A stretch of DNA of 64,000 nucleotides, taken from the NCBI GenBank assembly GCA_022841905.1, contig JALHQO010000002.1:248001-312000 (forward strand), given 5' to 3'. The notes under the pieces were generated by a model that saw nothing but the letters and a program-made list of their open reading frames with translations, made no database searches and was not told the origin of the DNA. Below, piece by piece: positions 63,451 to 64,000 of the stretch (within the stretch, counting starts at the first letter, position 1; the number at the start of each line of letters is the position of its first letter). This stretch comes from Hyphomonadaceae bacterium. Its GTDB lineage: Bacteria > Pseudomonadota > Alphaproteobacteria > Caulobacterales > Aquidulcibacteraceae. The translations under genes were made by a program, and so were the position numbers.

Positions 63451-64000
<550 letters not shown>

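Overview
This window looks like a chromosomal segment of a GC-rich alphaproteobacterium. The gene content suggests the Caulobacterales/Hyphomonadaceae side of the class: MmcB, HemY and a mitofilin-like protein beside hemC/hemD, CobS/CobT beside BolA and a J-domain protein, CarD, an RpoH-type sigma factor and DUF3108 next to rpmB. The taxonomic call is an inference from gene content, not from a marker-gene search. Most of the window is dense core genome with many 1-7 nt gene overlaps. No prophage, transposase or CRISPR array was seen.

Layout. 1-4258: the end of a cytochrome P450, two tandem ExoD-family genes and gyrB. 4420-6454 (minus): a 5'-truncated MetE-like gene and a family III CoA-transferase. 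6643-13407: a compact histidine operon, hisG-hisD/B-hisH-hisA-hisF-hisIE-hisC. It is preceded by a His-rich leader peptide and a structured RNA, and contains a HisD-HisB fusion. 13404-17104: a CHASE3/PAS histidine kinase with an intact receiver protein downstream and two damaged receiver genes upstream. 17107-21289 (minus): hemC, hemD, the mitofilin-like gene and hemY. 21300-21960: a region with no large gene that encodes two 38-residue membrane peptides on the minus strand, each followed by its own terminator. 21977-23998: TetR regulator, gpsA and a Rieske protein. 24018-24689: gene-poor, rich in inverted repeats.

24718-35972: DUF2167 protein, pyrF, a trypsin-like protease, DUF350, 3-hydroxybutyrate dehydrogenase, a Phd/PIN toxin-antitoxin pair coupled to a patatin phospholipase, an SDR, pterin dehydratase, an amino acid permease, and yggT-yggU-folD. 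36082-36157: tRNA-Ala(CGC). 36542-47360: an ABC-F ATPase, small secreted proteins, mmcB, DUF1254/DUF1214, bolA, a J-domain protein, cobS/cobT, a phytase-like esterase, a site-2 protease and rpmB. 47560-53834: a small membrane ORF split by an amber codon, DUF3108, a Suv3-like helicase, an S4 protein, fdxA, carD and rpoH. 53831-64000: SNase-like protein, ggt, cydAB with a DUF2474 peptide, TerC, an AraC/SDR divergent pair, a 55-residue CxxC protein and the end of katG.

How the genes work together. The his operon encodes every step from PRPP/ATP to histidine except histidinol-phosphatase, and its leader suggests control by ribosome progress through His codons. hemC and hemD carry out consecutive steps of tetrapyrrole synthesis. 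cydA, cydB and DUF2474 form a bd-type quinol oxidase. carD, rpoH and fdxA are housekeeping and stress-response genes. The least conventional loci are the his leader, the HisD-HisB fusion, the tandem 38-residue membrane peptides and the amber-split small gene.
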